A DNA stretch of 64,000 nt from NCBI GenBank assembly GCA_964019335.1, contig OZ025720.1, forward strand, positions 167,001-231,000, written 5' to 3'. This DNA comes from Diplonema japonicum. Taxonomy: Eukaryota; Euglenozoa; Diplonemea; Diplonemida; Diplonemidae. This document shows positions 41,817 to 50,996 of the stretch, one piece after another. A program made the translations under genes and the position numbers. Position 1 is the first letter of the stretch. Every line of letters starts with the position of its first letter. A model generated the notes under the pieces. That model saw nothing but the letters and a program-made list of their open reading frames with translations, did no database searches and was not told the DNA's origin.

Positions 41817-43036
41817 TCAATACCTTTTGGCTCCTTTTGTTGAACAGCCTGATGCCCCATACTATCCTCCATAACTCGTCCAGTTGTTTCGCTTTTTCTT
41901 CTTGCTGTTTTTTTTTTTTTTTTTATATACGGATTGTGGAAGGACTTTTTATATTCCGTTCGGGTAGAACCTCAAGGCATCAGGCTTGTTGGTGCGGCCG
42001 CGCAATCGACGAAGTTCGCACAAATGAAGTGTGGAAGGAAAGCGAAGACCGTGCAAGAAGAACGACTTGGCTTAAGGACGATCACCGGTACCAACAAGAA
42101 AAACGAAGAAGGCAACGGTTGAAAGATTCCCTTGGAACAGACCGTTGGTGGGAAGAGGGTGCTCGGTGCCAAGTTTAGACAGCACTTCCATGGGGATACG
42201 ATTGTCCCAGAAGATGTCTCAAATGGCTTCGCATGCTGCAGTGAGCCCACAAGGCTCACTCAGTCTCAAGGTAGAGCCCGCCCTCCACTTTGAGGCCACA
42301 CGACCAAACAGCTCATCTTGGAGGATACGGCTGACATACGCAAGCGTGCAAACCGGCTAGCTAGAGTGCTGGCAGAGGTGGCCGAAAAGAAAGCACGATC
42401 CCCTCCCCTCCCCCATATAATGTCGCAACCAAAGCCCCATTTTTTTTTTTTTTTTTTAATTTTCTTTTTTATTTAAAGAAACTTCAACACACCTTTTGTG
42501 CTATAAACGGTGCCACTGAGCCCCGTGCTATGACGGACTCCAAAGCCGTCATCGTTTCCTTTTGAACCAAATCAACAGATGACGTGAAGAGATGGCTCTC
42601 ATGCAGGACGTAGAGGGTCATGTCGCTGACGACCTTGGTGGGGTTTGAGAAGAAAAAAAAGAAAAAAGAAAAAAAAAGAAACCTGATTCGGGTCGGTTTT
42701 CGAGCAAATTTCTTGGATCAGCTGCTGTGCTTTTGCTGTGTGCTGTACTTCTTCCGTACGCATTCTGTTAACCTGTTCCTGTTTCATTGTTGTAACAGAA
42801 GCCTGCAGCTTAAATGTTTCCAAGGCTGGTGAGTCAGACTGGGTTAAGCTTTCTACCGATTTGTCTACCAGTTCTTCTATTCTCTCAGGGGGGAGCTCCA
42901 CCCCCCTGCAAGAGTCCTTTTCATCCTTGAGCAGCTGAGTCATCAGGTAAAAATGCGCCAGGGAAGCCGACACGATAAACCCATGCCTCCCGCACTGGGA
43001 TACGATTTCCTGCACTATCGTCTGTGTAATATCCAT
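40559..43036 (-). CDS. CFAP206: Cilia- and flagella-associated protein 206
   Basis: Four exons rebuild a full-length protein of 595 aa (human about 620): 42683-43036, 42493-42633, 41824-41904 and 40559-41770, all joined in phase 0. Introns are 49, 588 and 53 nt with GT...AG ends. The family signature is clear: KQLDELWRIVWGIRLFNK in exon 3, GGAGIPDLPEE at the start of exon 4, and the C-terminal YEWNEWELRRLALKLANLRN, RRENDTQTYLPK and IKGLRG. CFAP206 binds the base of axonemal radial spoke 2, so the cell builds motile flagella. Reading exon 4 upstream without splicing gives a false poly-Lys N-terminus. Confidence 0.93.
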
Positions 43037-43285
43037 CGTCGGGTAGCTGTTGCTGTTGCCTTACTTTTTTGTTTATGTCTTAACACATCTCCCCCTCCCT
43101 TCCTTTTTTTTTTCCTGTTAAAATTCTCACCATAGAAATTAAAAAAAATGCTTTCCCCAACGTGATGAATCTAAACAGGTGCTTCTCGCACGAACTGATA
43201 GTCTCCCAAACTACAAAGAAGTTTTTTTTTTTTTTTTTTTTTTTTTTTTCCCCCTTCCTTCCCTTCCTCATTTTCTTTTTTTATC

Positions 43286-44344
43286 TCACCCAATTTTTCG
43301 TTTTTTTTTCTTGCTCCCCTCAGCCTCCGTCACAGTACCCACCCCCGGGCCGACTTTGTACACACAACCACCTTTTTGAACGTCTTTCGGGAGATTTAAA
43401 TTGAGCTCCAGTTTTGAGGCAGGGCCTTGGAACAAGGTCGTGATGGTAGGGGTCGCGGCGGGAGCCGCGACGGTGGCGGGGGTGGGGCTTGCCGGGGGGC
43501 GAGGTGTGGGAGGCGCCCCCGATAGGGGGCGCCTGAATGGCACCGCAGTCAACGGCTTATGATTCAACCACACGTTAACAAGCAGCGTGACGCGTTGTTC
43601 CCCATCATCCTTCGCCACAACATTCTGCAGATCAGTCGCACCATGCAAGAAACGGCCGTCAAAGGCAAGGTGCCGACCTGTTCTGGGATAACAAACAAAG
43701 CAAGACGAGATGTCGGAAGGCACCTCTTCAGTCATAGGAGGCGGCGCGACACACTCCGCAACAACGGTAGGACTCCCGTTCGTAGTGAGGTAGGTCACGG
43801 TCCCAAGCTGTGGGTAGATATTAAGCCCCAAAGGACCTTCCAGAGCATAGTCTTTGTCCCAATGCCAACCTACCTGTGAATCGGTATCAAGAACAAGAGA
43901 CCACCATTCGGCACCGGAGTGATTGGCATCGTAAGTGGTGCCCTTTGAATGGAAGTCGAAGATGGACTTAACGTAATGTTCAAGTCCGGTGAGGGTTTTC
44001 TCATCTCTGTTGGCGGCGACCCAGTACGTTTGTCCTCTGCTGTAGGCCTTGCCTCTCTTGACCTTTTTCTTGACAGATGCTTCTTTGCACATTTCTCTGT
44101 ATACTGTTACTTCTTCCTCTGGGATGACACCGTCCCACACTGTCACAAGCTGGTTGTTTTTCAGTGCGTGCAGCTCACCTCCGTGTTCTATCCTCCCTTC
44201 CCCGTCAATGTGGAGCGGTTTTGGTTCTTCCTCATCTTCTTCTTCTTCTTCTTCTTCTTCTTCGTTTTCCTCTTCTTCCTCTTCCTCTTCTTCGCTTTCT
44301 TCTATTATTTGAACGTGCACATTTATGTTAGGATTGGTGGCCAT
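43286..44344 (-). CDS. 2-oxoglutarate/Fe(II) dioxygenase
   Basis: 352 aa from an ATG at 44344. A Glu run (about 15-40) precedes the double-stranded beta-helix domain. The iron ligands are visible as HxD in VGWHWDKDYAL and a distal His in FDGRFLHGATD; the 2OG-binding Arg is in QRVTLLVNVWLN. The C-terminal 100 residues are Pro/Ala-rich and end in a basic KKKKRK stretch that could be a nuclear signal. The substrate cannot be told from sequence; hydroxylation of protein or a small molecule is possible. Complete in one exon. Confidence 0.85.
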   Translation of the reverse strand: MATNPNINVHVQIIEESEEEEEEEEENEEEEEEEEEDEEEPKPLHIDGEGRIEHGGELHALKNNQLVTVWDGVIPEEEVTVYREMCKEASVKKKVKRGKAYSRGQTYWVAANRDEKTLTGLEHYVKSIFDFHSKGTTYDANHSGAEWWSLVLDTDSQVGWHWDKDYALEGPLGLNIYPQLGTVTYLTTNGSPTVVAECVAPPPMTEEVPSDISSCFVCYPRTGRHLAFDGRFLHGATDLQNVVAKDDGEQRVTLLVNVWLNHKPLTAVPFRRPLSGAPPTPRPPASPTPATVAAPAATPTITTLFQGPASKLELNLNLPKDVQKGGCVYKVGPGVGTVTEAEGSKKKKRKIG

Positions 44345-45191
44345 TTTTTTTTATTATTATTATTATTACTATTATCCTCCCTCTTTTTATTTAAGAAACT
44401 CTGGGGTATGAAAAGACAAAAAAAGGGGGGGGGGGGAATAAACGATTTGGGTGAGAACGGAAATGAAACAGAAGGTTCACTTTCACACATATTTTTCCCA
44501 CTCCTTCCCTCCCCTTTTTCTTTTCTCCTCGAAGAAGAAAAAAAAGAGGGGGAGAGAGAGGGAAAAGGGGGTGCAAAGGTAAAAGCTTTTTTTTTGAGAG
44601 GAAGAAATAGTGGGGGATAAAAGAGAGAAAGAAAAAAAAAAGGGTTTTTTTTTTTCCCCACTCTCGCGCAATAGAACTGAGGTATGACATTGTTTATATT
44701 GTTGCAAAATTTCTTTTTTTCATTTTCTTCAAATTTCCTCAAACCCTTTTTTTTTTAAAGGCAAACACACGCGTACCGCAAGACACAAAAATAATATTGC
44801 CTTTTTAAAGAAAAGGGGGGAGGGAGGCTATCGATGAAGTTATTGTCATGTAAAAAATATAAAAACACAAGAGAGGGGGTAAAAAAAAAAGTAAAAATCT
44901 TTTGAAAAGAAAACAGAGAAGGAAAAAAAAAAGTATTTTCTTCTTCTTTGCAACAACGTTTTACAGAAGAAAGGGAAGAACAATATAAAAAAAGGCAAAA
45001 AAACAAAAAAAAAAACAAAAAAAAAAAGAATGATACAGGGGCTTTCCTTTGGTAATGGAAAATAAATAAAGTCACACGCAAACAGTAACACAAAAAAAAT
45101 ACCCTTTTCCATTCCTTTTTTTTTTTTTTTTTTTTTTTTCCTTTTTCCCTTCAAGATTTCAGTCCCTTATTCTCTCCTTTTTATTTTAATT
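44345..45191. other. Spacer, homopolymer and polypurine
   Basis: Alternating A/G-rich and T-rich stretches; the frames encode Phe or Lys runs only. No gene seen. Confidence 0.6.
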
Positions 45192-46997
45192 TCAGTTGGT
45201 CTTCTCATCCTGCTCGAATACGAAGTCGGGGGTACGGGGCTCCTCAAGGCTGGACCTGAACTTCTTAGTCCTCTCAGGGGCCTCAGACCCGGTCTCAGCG
45301 TGAACCTCCTTCTTGGTAGCCTTGAACTGGTCCTCAGTGACACCCTTGGACATGATGCCAGTGGAGGAGAGGGTGTTGACAAGCCCCGACTGGTAGTCGA
45401 CGACGAGGGCACCGCTCCACTTCTGGTGGGTGAGGGTCTCGACGTCGTACTCCCTCTCCTTCCTCTGGATCTTCTCCACGTAGGCCCTCATACCCCTCTG
45501 GGCATAGTCCTTGGTGAAGGTGTCCACCATGAGTGCGTTGCTGTGCAGACCCGCAAGGGTGCAGAACTGCCACACGAACCCGAGCTTACCGATGTCCCTG
45601 GTGAAGCTGCCCATCTCCTCGTCGCTGAGCCCCGCCACGTCCCAGTTGAAGGACGGCGACAGGTTGTACGCAAGGAACTGGTTCGGGTACTTCGCGTGGA
45701 TCCCGTCAGCGAACTGCTTCGCCTGCTCCACGTTCGGGGTGTCCGTCTCCATCCACAGCAGGTCGGCATGCGGGGCGAAGGCCTTCGCCCTCTGGATGCA
45801 GAAGTCCATCCCGCTCAGCACACGGTAGTACCCCTCCCTGGTCCTGGGCTTGTACCACGACCAGTACAGCTCCACACCAAGGTCCTTTGCAAGCTCACGC
45901 GACTCCACGTGCGACAGTTCCATGTAGTTCTTGTTCCAGGTGTCGAGGGCGTCCTTCTTCGAGGCTTCGGTCTTGGAAAGGTTCTGGATCTCCCCCGTCA
46001 CCGCCTCACCGAAGGTCATGACGTTCGCCTTCTCCCCCCACTTGGTCTGCTGCTCCATCATCTCCTGCGGGGACAGCTTCGCCTGCTCCATCCTCCTCAG
46101 GTCGTCCACGAGGTTCGGGATGTCCTTGTTCCTGGTCCCCATGATGAAGGGGTGGTCGCGGGGGTCGATGTTGTTGTCGAGGTACTGCGCGGACTCGGCG
46201 TCCGTGCGCCCGACGATCAGCGTGCGTGTCCCCATGATGTCGCACTGCAGACGTGCGGCCTTCAACCTCTCCACGTGCTCCTGCGTCGAGACAAGCACCT
46301 TCCCACCCATGTGCCCGCACTTCTTCGTACCAGCCTTCTGGTCCTCAATGTGCACACCGGCGGCACCCGCCTCCACGAACAGCTTCACAAGCTTCATGAG
46401 GGCGCTTACCCCACCGTGCCCCGTGTCACCGTCAGCGATGATGGGAGTGAAGTAGTCGCAAGGCGGTGTCGCCTCCCTCTCCTCCTGCGTCATCTGCGAC
46501 CTGGTGAGGGTCTGCTTCCTGTCGTGGAACATCTGCGCACGGAAGAGCTGGTCCACCTTCGTGGGCACTGTGTTCATGGGGTAGTCCGCGAGGTCGGGGC
46601 CGGGCTCGTTCGTGGTGGAGCACGTGGACGACGACTGCCAGCCGGACACGTAGATGGTCTCCAGGTACTTGCACATCTGCACCACCTGCACAGGGTCCGT
46701 GCACCCGAAGGTCCACGACGCCTTGTTCGTGTCCCAGTTCTTCTGGAACAGCTCGTACGCCTTCGCTGCCGACTCGTCGGCAAGGTGGTAGCGCTGCTTC
46801 GTGTCGGGGAACGAGCCCCTCAGCTTAGCAACGTCGTCAGAGGACCATGTCCTCACAGTCTTCTTGAACCTGTCCTGCCCGAACCACTCCTGGACACGCT
46901 TCGACTCCTCAGCAAGCGCAACGCCCTCGGCGTCCGTCCCGAAGGCCCTCCTCGCCTTGCACGCCCTGGAGGCATTGGCAACCTTACGCATAGACAT
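45192..46997 (-). CDS. Isocitrate lyase (glyoxylate cycle)
   Basis: The first ATG in the frame is 46997, giving 601 aa. The catalytic-loop signature KKCGHMGGK is present, as are [39 protein letters not shown] and [12 protein letters not shown], all ICL hallmarks. It cleaves isocitrate to glyoxylate and succinate. The Arg/Ala-rich N-terminus ([20 protein letters not shown]) may be a mitochondrial presequence; the C-terminus (EKTN) is not a canonical peroxisomal PTS1. Codons strongly prefer C or G at the third position compared with its neighbours, as in highly expressed genes, and this leaves a long open frame on the opposite strand. Confidence 0.96.
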   Translation of the reverse strand: MSMRKVANASRACKARRAFGTDAEGVALAEESKRVQEWFGQDRFKKTVRTWSSDDVAKLRGSFPDTKQRYHLADESAAKAYELFQKNWDTNKASWTFGCTDPVQVVQMCKYLETIYVSGWQSSSTCSTTNEPGPDLADYPMNTVPTKVDQLFRAQMFHDRKQTLTRSQMTQEEREATPPCDYFTPIIADGDTGHGGVSALMKLVKLFVEAGAAGVHIEDQKAGTKKCGHMGGKVLVSTQEHVERLKAARLQCDIMGTRTLIVGRTDAESAQYLDNNIDPRDHPFIMGTRNKDIPNLVDDLRRMEQAKLSPQEMMEQQTKWGEKANVMTFGEAVTGEIQNLSKTEASKKDALDTWNKNYMELSHVESRELAKDLGVELYWSWYKPRTREGYYRVLSGMDFCIQRAKAFAPHADLLWMETDTPNVEQAKQFADGIHAKYPNQFLAYNLSPSFNWDVAGLSDEEMGSFTRDIGKLGFVWQFCTLAGLHSNALMVDTFTKDYAQRGMRAYVEKIQRKEREYDVETLTHQKWSGALVVDYQSGLVNTLSSTGIMSKGVTEDQFKATKKEVHAETGSEAPERTKKFRSSLEEPRTPDFVFEQDEKTN

Positions 46998-47262
46998 TGT
47001 AGGTATAAGTAGCTGTGCGGATTGGTTTTTGATAGAAACCACTGTTGAATAAAAAAGAAATGAAATAATTCATACTCTAAAAAAAAAAAGACTAAAGGAC
47101 TACTGCAAGGAGAAAAGGAGAACGAAAAAAAGACTCATCTTGAAGGTATGCGTTTTTTTTTTCTTTTTTTTTCTTTTTTTTGCGCTCACAGCTGAGCTTA
47201 GTCCCCGTTATGGGGCTCTGGCGGGTTTCTACTGCGGTGGGGGCAGCTCTAAAAATAGAAGA

Positions 47263-48996
47263 TTACAAAACTAGATCCTCCAGCAAGCTCCCAACACCCC
47301 TTCTGGGAGGCGATGCCAGTGTGTCGAAGACCCCCTGGCTAGAGTGGCACTGGGCGTACTGAGAGGTCGCCCCACAGCAGGACCAATGGTTCTTAGGGTT
47401 GATCGGTGAGGTATGGGTACAAAGCGGACCGTCGAGAGCAGCGGAAGTACTGCAACACATGGTGAACGATGAGCCACGCCAGTACCCAGCGTGTGGGGGT
47501 ATGGGGGGCTTGCGCTCTCGGACTTTGAAACAGGTAGGTTCAGAAAACGTTGCCTCGAGGGCAGCTGTTTTTTTTTTCCGTCTCCGTCTCGACCCCGCAC
47601 TGTAGGGGCTCGCTGTGCTGCCAGCTTCTTGGAAATCCTTGTTGCCATCCTCCCCAGCTTCGAGGCTGTCTTCTTCTTCCTCTTCTTCGTCTTCTTCCTC
47701 TTCATCACTGCTCGACGACATCTCATCTGCACCACCAGGGCGTCCTCTGTCCGTGTCGTTCCGATCCACTGTGGGGCCCTCTGTAGAAGCGCGGACCAGA
47801 ATGAAAACGAAACCAAGACCGCCGAGAAAATGATGTGTTGTGTTTGGGATCTTCGCCTTGGCGAGCCCCAGCTTTGCTCTCCTTGCGAGCTTTGTAATGG
47901 TATCAGTGTCATGAGAAGAGCTGGGCCCGAGAGGCAGTTTCTTCTTCTTCGCCCATGCAATGGTGGCCTGCACGGCGTCAGGGGCAAGCTCCATCGTGGC
48001 CTCTCCGAGGAAGTTCGGTTCGGCACCTTTCCCATCGTGCACGCTGGCGGTGATCTTTACTGTTTCATAGCCGCTGTAAGAGTACGTGAACCGATCGTCC
48101 CAGATGGGGTTTACGGTTCCCTTTACTACCTCCGTGCGTCTTGGAGCCTGCGTCTTGTCCCCCCCGGGCCCTGCGCCGACACATTTCACTTCCGCGTATA
48201 AACAACATCCTCGTTTGTCGTCAGGGTGTAGGTTCTGTGCACCGAACACAATGATCTCTATGCTGCCAGGGGTGGGCAGGCCGTCGATGACGCAGCCCCG
48301 TTGGTAGCTGGTTCGCAGCGCGAGCCGAATGTCGCCAAAACCATCGTACTTCTTGAACAGCTCGGTGTCTTTGGCATTATTAGCACGGGGGGTTAACTTG
48401 ACGGTTTGCAACTGGTCCTGGTACACGATCTCTTCAGGTGCAGGGATGTCGATCTTCGCACAGCCGATGAAGGTTTCAGACCAGTCGCCTGAGAAGACAG
48501 ACACGGTGAAGGACAACGGCATGTTCGGGTCGATTCCAAACGCGAAGCGTTGGTTCCAAACAGGGGATGTCGTCTTTGTCACTGTGCGGGATTTCTCGCG
48601 TAGAACGGCGCCCTTCGCGCCTCCCTTCATGAGCGACACGATGGCGAAGGGGTCGGACACGTTTTTTCTGCTCAACCCCACTAGGTGTTTGCCTCGGAAG
48701 ACCGTTACATCGACGCCGGTCAGGTCGTGCGGGATGTCCTTCTTGAGGTGCAGGATCCTTGCTGCGGCGCCGACACCCATTTTCAGGATGTCCGCAGTTT
48801 TTCCGGCTTTTTTTGTGATGGCGCCTGTCAGGCCTGCGTGCTCTTTCTCTGCCTCCTCTAGACGCTGTCTGAGACGTTGGATCTCTTCGTCCTTGTCGTG
48901 GAGCTCTTTGTCACGTGCCGCACGCATGGAAGAAGTCGTTTCGTGTGCTGCGCTAGACGGTGCGAGAGTGCGGTTGGTTTTGCCATCAATGGACAT
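47263..48996 (-). CDS. Double C2-domain protein with Cys-rich tail
   Basis: The ATG at 48996 (MSIDGKTNRT) starts 577 aa; the open frame upstream of it is only a Phe run. A coiled coil (25-60) leads to a first C2 domain (DLTGVDVTVFRGKHLVG ... VSDPFAIVSL ... TSPVWNQRFAF) and a second (GSIEIIVFGAQNLHPDDK ... NPIWDDRFTYSY). Some calcium-binding Asp positions are present in each. A hydrophobic stretch (HHFLGGLGFVFILVRA) and an acidic Ser/Glu block follow. The C-terminus (CTHTSPINPKNHWSCCG) recalls half of a zinc-binding CHORD motif. A membrane-trafficking or lipid-binding role is likely. Confidence 0.82.
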   Translation of the reverse strand: MSIDGKTNRTLAPSSAAHETTSSMRAARDKELHDKDEEIQRLRQRLEEAEKEHAGLTGAITKKAGKTADILKMGVGAAARILHLKKDIPHDLTGVDVTVFRGKHLVGLSRKNVSDPFAIVSLMKGGAKGAVLREKSRTVTKTTSPVWNQRFAFGIDPNMPLSFTVSVFSGDWSETFIGCAKIDIPAPEEIVYQDQLQTVKLTPRANNAKDTELFKKYDGFGDIRLALRTSYQRGCVIDGLPTPGSIEIIVFGAQNLHPDDKRGCCLYAEVKCVGAGPGGDKTQAPRRTEVVKGTVNPIWDDRFTYSYSGYETVKITASVHDGKGAEPNFLGEATMELAPDAVQATIAWAKKKKLPLGPSSSHDTDTITKLARRAKLGLAKAKIPNTTHHFLGGLGFVFILVRASTEGPTVDRNDTDRGRPGGADEMSSSSDEEEEDEEEEEEDSLEAGEDGNKDFQEAGSTASPYSAGSRRRRKKKTAALEATFSEPTCFKVRERKPPIPPHAGYWRGSSFTMCCSTSAALDGPLCTHTSPINPKNHWSCCGATSQYAQCHSSQGVFDTLASPPRRGVGSLLEDLVL

Positions 48997-49072
48997 TTTT
49001 TCTTTCCCCCCTTTCCCCCCCGCCGCCACGACCCTGTTTCTGATTATGCGCTGCGAAAATTTGAAAAAAGGC

Positions 49073-49120
<48 letters not shown>

Positions 49121-49123
49121 AGA

Positions 49124-50305
49124 TTATGGGTGCTGTTTTTTCTTTTTGTACTTCCCGTACCCCGCACTCGTTAGATGCGTGCCTTTCGGTGGTTTCCAGT
49201 CTTCGTTCAGGGTTACTTTGCACTGTTTTTTCCTTGTTTCTTTTATGTTGTCTATCGCGCACCCCGAAGGGCCTGTTCGAAAGGGCGCGAACTCGATCAA
49301 CCCAAAGCGCCACCCGCCGTTCTTCTTCCCGAGATCGTAGTTCTGCTTCTGCTCGGCGGTGTTCCAGTAGGTGTGGTGCTTTTTGTCGTCCTGTTCTTTG
49401 AGGTGCGCGTAGTCGTGTTTTTGGTGCAGGCACAGCAGCGTTTCGGTGAGATCCACGACAGGCTTGCCAGACTGAACGGCCTTGCTAACCAGCCAATTGT
49501 CGTAAGCAGGGCGTCCGATCACAAAATCAGGGAAATCTTCAGAATGGTCGAAAAAGTTTTTCGACCATATGAAATAATCCTCCGCGTCGGTGCGATCCTG
49601 CTGGATACCGAGGGACAGCAACGCTTCGATCTTCTCGTTCAAATTGTCAAAGGGGAGCTTCGTTGTAAGCGGTATTGTGGTCCGATGCCCAACCGCGAAA
49701 TAATCATAAAACGTACTGTTCAGAATCTGCAGACTGTTGGAAAGCTGTTCGGGAGGGAGGATGATGTCGCCGTTGACCCACATTACGGCGTCATAGTCCT
49801 TCCTTTGTACTTCTCTATGCAGTTTTTTCACGATTCCGCTTAACAGTGGAACGCCTGATTTCGATGCTTTGAATTTTGTGTGGATTTTAACATTCTCAGC
49901 TCCCTCAGTTATTTCGTCAGTGGTGGTGCCGAACAGGTGTACATCCGCGCCTGTTAGCGTCCATGATTTCAGGGCGTTCCATTGCTTTATGCAGATTTCC
50001 TCCGGCATTTCGCAAGGTTTTAGCGATGAAGCGATGATGAGCCTCGCCTTGTGTTGCTGGTGTGGCGCGGGGGTCTTTGTGGGTGGGGTCGTTCGTTTTC
50101 TTTTTGGTGCTGTCGTCGGTGCTTGCCGCTCCCTCGCCCACCTTTTTTTTGCATCACGCCTTTCTTTTTCCCTCTGTTTTATTTCCCGGGAGAGCCCCGC
50201 GTTCTGTCTCAGCACTCCCCCCGACATCAAGCACATCACAGCCCCCACTGCTATCACCATGTACAATACAAGGATTTCCTTGTGAAACCAACGGTGGTGC
50301 GGCAT
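49124..50305 (-). CDS. Type II membrane glycosyltransferase-like protein
   Basis: The ATG at 50305 (MPHHRWFHK) starts 393 aa; the longer open frame upstream is a low-complexity leader. One membrane helix near residues 12-32 (LVLYMVIAVGAVMCLMSGG) anchors it with the catalytic part in the Golgi lumen. The enzyme domain has AVMWVNGDIILPPEQL (a variant of the DxD nucleotide-sugar motif), FAVGHRT, DYFIW, GRPAYDNWLVSKA and CLHQKHDYAHLK, a motif set known in nucleotide-diphospho-sugar transferase-like proteins of eukaryotes, bacteria and large viruses. Donor and acceptor are unknown. Confidence 0.75.
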   Translation of the reverse strand: MPHHRWFHKEILVLYMVIAVGAVMCLMSGGVLRQNAGLSREIKQREKERRDAKKRWARERQAPTTAPKRKRTTPPTKTPAPHQQHKARLIIASSLKPCEMPEEICIKQWNALKSWTLTGADVHLFGTTTDEITEGAENVKIHTKFKASKSGVPLLSGIVKKLHREVQRKDYDAVMWVNGDIILPPEQLSNSLQILNSTFYDYFAVGHRTTIPLTTKLPFDNLNEKIEALLSLGIQQDRTDAEDYFIWSKNFFDHSEDFPDFVIGRPAYDNWLVSKAVQSGKPVVDLTETLLCLHQKHDYAHLKEQDDKKHHTYWNTAEQKQNYDLGKKNGGWRFGLIEFAPFRTGPSGCAIDNIKETRKKQCKVTLNEDWKPPKGTHLTSAGYGKYKKKKQHP

Positions 50306-50587
50306 CTTTTCCTCCGTGCCTCCTTTTTTTTTTTTCGCAGGGGGTTTTTTTTCATTTTGCCAAGGGAAAAAAAAGAAAGAAAAAAAAATAATAAGAGAAC
50401 GGAAAGGGGAAGGAAAAAAAAAAAAAAAAAAAAAAGACGACACTGAAACATGAAAATGCTTCGCGAGGAAAAAAAAAAGGGGGGGAGGGAAAAGAAAAAG
50501 AGAGGGTGTGGTAATGTACACAAATGGAAGATATAAGGGGAAATAAAAAAAAAAAAAAGGTTTTTTTTTTTTTTTTTCTTCTGTATC

Positions 50588-50899
50588 TCACGAACCCCGT
50601 GCAGCAGCTATAGCGGGCCCTGCGGCGGGTGCAAGGGTAGGGGATTTCAGCCTCCCGGGCATTATTTCTAGAAGGAACATGCAGGCAGAATCGGACTTTC
50701 CGGACCCTGTGGTGCACATATTTTCAAGGGCGAGGAACTTGGGGGTGGCGGGGGTGGTCGTGGTCGCCTCCTTGAGGACTACTATTGCGTGCGACGACAT
50801 CCCCATTTCAGAAGAAGCCCTGAAGAGCGCTTCGCTGCCCGGATACTCTATCTTGTTGGGGAGCCCTCTCATGTCTCTGAACTTTGTGTCAACCGTCAT
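50588..50899 (-). CDS. Small hypothetical protein, 103 aa
   Basis: ATG at 50899 (MTVDTKFRDMRGLPNKIEY). The middle has a plausible beta/alpha pattern (MGMSSHAIVVLKEATTTT) and a hydrophobic stretch ACMFLLEIM. The C-terminus is Ala-rich. It sits about 100 bp after the large gene upstream and about 280 bp before the glycosyltransferase, on the same strand. I do not recognise it. Confidence 0.5.
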   Translation of the reverse strand: MTVDTKFRDMRGLPNKIEYPGSEALFRASSEMGMSSHAIVVLKEATTTTPATPKFLALENMCTTGSGKSDSACMFLLEIMPGRLKSPTLAPAAGPAIAAARGS

Positions 50900-50996
50900 C
50901 TTACCCCCCCCCTTCCCCCCACTGACTTTAAAAAAAACCTTTGTAGTGTTGGAAAAAAAAAAAAAGAACAAAAAAAAATTTTTTTCTTCCTTTTTT

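Noticed and set aside
41837-42259. Open frames on both strands inside the CFAP206 intron
   Set aside because: Neither resembles a known protein and neither has clear start or splice boundaries; kept only as a finding.
45300-47012. 570-codon plus-strand open frame opposite isocitrate lyase
   Set aside because: It is a shadow of the C/G-ending codon bias of the lyase gene, which removes stops on the other strand; its Leu/Val/Arg/His-rich product resembles nothing.
48997-49167. Upstream extension of the C2 protein through a Phe run
   Set aside because: It uses a non-ATG start and translates the A-rich leader and a poly(A/T) tract; the ATG at 48996 fits the gene's context.
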